64,000 nucleotides of DNA from Luteolibacter arcticus (lineage in GTDB: Bacteria > Verrucomicrobiota > Verrucomicrobiia > Verrucomicrobiales > Akkermansiaceae). Positions 62,834-64,000 of this stretch are shown in pieces. The stretch covers positions 1-64,000 of the forward strand of contig NZ_JAPDDT010000007.1 of assembly GCF_025950235.1 (NCBI RefSeq), read 5' to 3'. The translations under genes were made by a program, and so were the position numbers. Within the stretch, counting starts at the first letter, position 1, and every line of letters begins with the position of its first letter. The notes below the pieces were generated by a model. It searched no databases, was not told the DNA's origin, and saw only the letters and a list, made by a program, of their open reading frames with translations.

Positions 62834-62868
62834 CCACAGCCAGAACGGCGCAGCCGTTCTGCTACGAA
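62834..62868. repeat. Short palindromic repeat, second copy of the GGCGCAGCC family
   Basis: CAGAACGGCGCAGCCGTTCTG then CTACGAA: stem bases differ from the copy at 10968-11000 but pair within this copy, so the hairpin, not the sequence, is conserved. Confidence 0.65.
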
Positions 62869-62874
62869 AGAACA

Positions 62875-63879
62875 TCAGGGAGCTAACGACGAAAGAAACC
62901 GCAACGTCGTCCGTCCGGTTTTCTTCAGCGCGTCGGCATCGATGACGTCCATCGTGTCGCCCGGCTTGTGCCAGTAGGGCATGTTCATGAAGTCGCCGAT
63001 GAGATGGAGGCAGGGCAGGCCGGCTTCCTGGAGCGGGATGTGGTCGTCGATGATCGCACCCTGCGAGCGGCGGAGCTTGTTCAATCCGGATTCCCGGGCG
63101 GCATTTTCCACGGCGGTCGCAAAGGACCGCGGGGTTTCGGGATTGTAGTAGAAGTCGTGGTCGTCGTCGCCGACGAGGTCGAGCACGATGCCTAGCGATG
63201 GGCGGGTCTCGCGGGTCATCAGGCCACGGGCGAAGTGCTTGCTGCCATAGAGCCCGTCGGTGGGAGTGATGCTCTCGCCGAGGGCTTCCTCGCCATCGAA
63301 CAGGACGAACTCCACCTTGGCGGCGGATTCGGGATCGGTGGCCAGTACCTGCGCCAGTTCGAGGATGACACCGGTGGACGATCCGCCGTCGTTGGCACCG
63401 ACGAATGAAAAGTTGGCCATCCGCTTGCTGTCGAGGTGTCCTCCGATCAGGACCGGAGTGGAACTCGCCCATGGGGTCACCGGATCGCGGAATCGAGCGA
63501 GCAAATTGGTGAAGGCGATTTCACCCGTGGGAGTGCGGGCGGTGAATTTTTGCCGGGCGGTGATCCAGCCCGCGGCCTTGAACTCCTTTTCCAAGTAAGC
63601 GAGAGCCGATTGATATCCGGCGCTCGCAGGTGGGCGGGGCCCCAGCTTGCTGAGGGCTGCAACGTGCTCGAACGCCTTGGCTCCCGTGAACCGGCCGGCG
63701 AGATCCTTGTGGATCGGCAGGAACTTGACGCGGTTCCCGACGATTTCGAATTTGGCCTGAACCGCAGGCTTGGCGGGTTCTTCGCCGGTGGTTTTCTGGG
63801 CTTTGCTCTTCAACACGATCGCCGCGGCAATCAGGAGGAGAACCAACAGGTAGATGGGCAGAATGGTGCGCCGTTTCAC
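62875..63879 (-). CDS. M28-family peptidase, glutaminyl-peptide cyclotransferase-like
   Basis: A protein of about 334 residues: N-terminal TM (ILPIYLLVLLLIAAAIVL) then the M28 domain. Zinc ligands: LIGGHLDSK (HxD), SFVGANDGGSSTG (Asp), VLFDGEEALGESI (Glu-Glu) and IDDHIPLQEAGLPCLHLI (His). The DDHIPFL-type block is a mark of glutaminyl cyclases rather than plain aminopeptidases. Membrane-anchored, outward facing. GTG 63879 was chosen; TTG at 63888 is an alternative. It lies 47 bp after parB in the same direction. Confidence 0.88.
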   Translation of the reverse strand: MKRRTILPIYLLVLLLIAAAIVLKSKAQKTTGEEPAKPAVQAKFEIVGNRVKFLPIHKDLAGRFTGAKAFEHVAALSKLGPRPPASAGYQSALAYLEKEFKAAGWITARQKFTARTPTGEIAFTNLLARFRDPVTPWASSTPVLIGGHLDSKRMANFSFVGANDGGSSTGVILELAQVLATDPESAAKVEFVLFDGEEALGESITPTDGLYGSKHFARGLMTRETRPSLGIVLDLVGDDDHDFYYNPETPRSFATAVENAARESGLNKLRRSQGAIIDDHIPLQEAGLPCLHLIGDFMNMPYWHKPGDTMDVIDADALKKTGRTTLRFLSSLAP

Positions 63880-63926
63880 GAGAGGCAAAAAGCGAACTTC
63901 GAACTTCGAACGTCGAGGGCGAACGA

Positions 63927-64000
63927 TCAGAGATCGTCGATGCCCAGCAGGTCGAGCAGGCGCTGAAGATCGTCGTCGCCGTAGTACTCGAGCTCGATCT
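63927..64000 (-). CDS. parB: Chromosome-partitioning protein ParB, C-terminal end (cut by window edge)
   Basis: The minus-strand frame ends in IELEYYGDDDLQRLLDLLGI then DDL-stop at 63927-63929. This matches the C-terminal dimerisation helix of ParB (…IEIEYYSxDDLxRLLxLL). Only the last ~24 residues are inside the window; the rest lies beyond base 64000. Confidence 0.6.
   Translation of the reverse strand, partial: IELEYYGDDDLQRLLDLLGIDDL

Overview
This window is ordinary, mostly chromosomal DNA from a GC-rich Gram-negative bacterium. It is most likely a verrucomicrobium of the Luteolibacter/Haloferula/Verrucomicrobiaceae type. The evidence is the combination of PEP-CTERM tailed secreted proteins, autotransporter-associated beta-strand repeats, DUF1080, a Gfo/Idh/MocA enzyme with a Tat signal, an ECF sigma factor paired with a FecR-domain regulator, lipid A and OmpH genes, and many small intergenic hairpin repeats. 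The assignment rests on recognised protein families, not on a marker-gene comparison. I saw no rRNA, tRNA or CRISPR array.

Layout. 1-2.4 kb: tail of a probable IS5-type transposase, two small unknown genes, and a hairpin-rich region with a MITE-like element. 2.4-6.7 kb: a divergent signalling cassette (FecR-domain protein and outer-membrane barrel on the minus strand, CHASE2 nucleotidyl cyclase on the plus strand). 6.8-13.9 kb: envelope genes (panC, ompH/skp, lpxD), membrane proteins and a DUF1194-like PEP-CTERM protein. 14-18.1 kb: two histidine kinases flanking a NarL-type response regulator. 18.2-26.1 kb: large secreted proteins (FAD oxidoreductase with golvesin-like domain, beta-strand-repeat protein) and a Tat-exported oxidoreductase. 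26.4-28.4 kb: ECF sigma/FecR pair. 28.4-32.4 kb: repeat-rich spacer, beta-helix protein and a second PEP-CTERM protein. 32.4-34.2 kb: yceD-rpmF-plsX. 34.3-45.2 kb: an unrecognised 471-residue protein, MBL hydrolase, recN, a RimK/zinc-protease pair, GH20 hexosaminidase, the nrdR operon and a polyprenyl synthase. 45.4-50.3 kb: DUF1080, thioredoxin-like, dehydrogenase and hydrolase genes. 50.3-57.4 kb: a repeat protein and a Gld-like ABC operon. 57.6-64 kb: a DUF433/DUF5615 pair, phoH-HDIG-ybeY, a decayed PIN-type pair, a glutaminyl-cyclase-like peptidase and the 3' end of parB.

Recognisable functional units are phoH-HDIG-ybeY (RNA maturation/second messenger), yceD-rpmF-plsX (ribosome and phospholipid), nrdR-orf-HIT, ABC ATPase-permease-GldG-DUF4340, and kinase-regulator-kinase. 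The points most worth a second look are: the cyclase with unusual substrate-specifying residues beside FecR and a barrel; an ATP-cone-like protein in the nrdR operon; a captured copy of the phoH 5' region driving an unrelated gene; a truncated PIN partner; a PEP-CTERM vWA-like protein with a degraded metal site; and several families of intergenic palindromes, including a ~214-bp element with inverted termini and a 10-bp flanking direct repeat.
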